NCBI RefSeq assembly: GCF_029840635.1
Contig: NZ_JAOCCU010000010.1
Span: forward strand, 89,255 to 153,254
Length of the DNA: 64,000 bases
Source of the DNA: Mitsuaria sp. GD03876
GTDB taxonomy: Bacteria; Pseudomonadota; Gammaproteobacteria; Burkholderiales; Burkholderiaceae_C
Reading direction: 5' to 3'
Positions 63,176-64,000 of the stretch are shown piece after piece. The position numbers were made by a program, and so were the translations under genes. Numbering within the stretch: the first letter of the stretch is position 1; each line of letters starts with the position of its first letter. Below the pieces are notes generated by a model, which did no database searches, was not told the origin of the DNA, and saw only the letters and a program-made list of their open reading frames with translations.

Positions 63176-64000
63176 ATGGCCGGCGCCATGGACGATACCC
63201 CCGCCTCGCCCGACATCGACCTCAACGCCCCGCCGGCCGCGGACGCGGAGGCGACCGTCGCCGCGCCGGCCCCCGCCGCCGCGCCCGCCGTGCCGTGGGA
63301 AGGCCCGTCGCCGGACGTCGTCGCCTGGCTGCTGGTGAACTGGCACAACAAGCACCCGCTGGCGCGGCGCATCGGCATCGCCGATGTCCACACCGTCGGT
63401 GCCGTCGCCCTGCCCTTCATGGCGCAGGCGCTGCCCAAGGAGCCGAGCCTGGAGGCCGGCGCCGCGCCGGACGCCGCGGCCGCCACGCCGCCGCCGGCCG
63501 CCCGCCGGATGCCCTGGCAACGGCTGCCCTGGCTGAACAAGACCCCGGCCACCGGCCCCCGGCCAGCCTGGGTCGACGACTTCATCCCCGGCCTGAAGCG
63601 CCCGGCCGTCGCCGCGATGGCGCTCGACCACGGCTTCACCCATGCGCCGGACGAGTTGCCGCTGCGCCGCGTCGACATCGACGAGCGCGCGCTGGCCGGC
63701 GATCCGAACCAGGCTGGTGCATGGCCGATGGAATTGGTGCTGCTCAGCGCCGCCTTCGATGCGGGCCCGGCCCGCCGGCGCGTCCTCGTGGGGCGCCGGG
63801 ACCGGGTGCTGGGCCAGCGCGCGCTGGATCCGGCGCGGCTCGGCGTCGCCGGCTGCGTGGCGGCGCTGGTGCTGATCCTGGCGATCTGGGCGCTGTGGCC
63901 GTCCTCGAAGCCGTCCGCCGAGCAGCTCGCCGCCCAGGCGGCCGCGGAAGCCGCCTCGGCCGCCTCCGCGGCGCAGGCGGCATCGGCGGCGCTGGCGGCC
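63176..64000 (+). CDS. partial single-span membrane protein, truncated by the window edge
   Basis: At least 275 residues, open to the last base. The start is the ATG at 63176 or the in-frame ATG at 63188. The N-terminus is Ala/Pro-rich and disordered. A cytosolic segment with VAWLLVNWHNKHPLARRIG and WVDDFIPGLKRP follows, then one membrane helix (LGVAGCVAALVLILAIWALW, about residues 224-243) and an Ala/Ser-rich, coiled-coil-like tail that continues beyond the window. I do not recognise the family; the tail composition (AAEAASAASAAQAA) fits a periplasmic stalk. It is divergent from the receiver-like gene. Confidence 0.6.
   Translation, partial: MAGAMDDTPASPDIDLNAPPAADAEATVAAPAPAAAPAVPWEGPSPDVVAWLLVNWHNKHPLARRIGIADVHTVGAVALPFMAQALPKEPSLEAGAAPDAAAATPPPAARRMPWQRLPWLNKTPATGPRPAWVDDFIPGLKRPAVAAMALDHGFTHAPDELPLRRVDIDERALAGDPNQAGAWPMELVLLSAAFDAGPARRRVLVGRRDRVLGQRALDPARLGVAGCVAALVLILAIWALWPSSKPSAEQLAAQAAAEAASAASAAQAASAALAA

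Overview
The window is about 70% GC by eye. Its gene content fits a beta-proteobacterium of the order Burkholderiales, most like the Roseateles/Mitsuaria group: orphan Bug-type tripartite tricarboxylate receptors, Xanthomonas-type TonB receptors, a DUF2946 protein, PuuD-type urate oxidation and a large set of secreted plant- and chitin-directed enzymes. The genus is inferred from this combination; there is no rRNA marker in the window. No tRNA, rRNA, CRISPR array, insertion sequence or prophage was seen.

Layout. 0-2.6 kb: an AprA-like flavoprotein with its GntR/UTRA regulator. 2.6-8.6 kb: two tandem beta/gamma-crystallin metzincin proteases and a divergent GH18-CBM6 chitinase. 8.6-12.8 kb: a small unknown protein, an AadA-like nucleotidyltransferase, a GFA protein, an NmrA-like protein, an HDOD protein and a Crp/Fnr regulator. 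12.9-19.5 kb: a D-glucarate operon (receptor, gudD, receptor, garL, garR, glycerate kinase). 19.6-20.6 kb: a toxin-antitoxin pair with palindromic operators, followed by an FCD-type GntR regulator. 21.5-32 kb: one continuous pectin operon in the order kduI-kduD-togM-togN-togA-togB-ogl-(pectinesterase/pectate lyase fusion)-kdgR, read leftward. 32.2-37.5 kb: the rightward partners kdgF, a large TonB receptor, a CE12 esterase and kdgK. 37.6-39.8 kb: a lipase-like protein and a small secreted protein. 39.8-47.4 kb: purine-ring catabolism (puuD, xdhC, uraH, GntR regulator, puuE, a uraD-allantoate amidohydrolase fusion, an M20 hydrolase). 47.5-52.6 kb: DUF2946, a TonB receptor and a prolyl oligopeptidase. 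53.2-60.6 kb: three unrecognised cytosolic-type helical proteins, two of them tandem paralogues, interrupted by a PQQ glucose-dehydrogenase-type enzyme. 60.6-64 kb: a methyltransferase, a heptamer repeat tract, a degenerate receiver protein and a truncated membrane protein.

How it fits together. Homogalacturonan would be de-esterified and cleaved by the secreted fusion enzyme, enter through the TonB receptor and the TogMNAB importer, be cut by Ogl, opened by KdgF, and passed through KduI, KduD and KdgK. The KDPG aldolase step is outside the window. Glucarate enters lower metabolism through GudD-GarL-GarR-glycerate kinase. The purine genes share a palindromic operator, AGTGTATACACT, before gntR and, with one change, before puuD, which suggests one regulon.

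The less expected parts are the fusion enzymes, the crystallin-protease pair, the orphan helical proteins with possible HrpL-type promoters, the toxin-antitoxin operators, and a recurring pattern of short tandem repeats of 6, 7, 8 and 10 bp in intergenic spacers.
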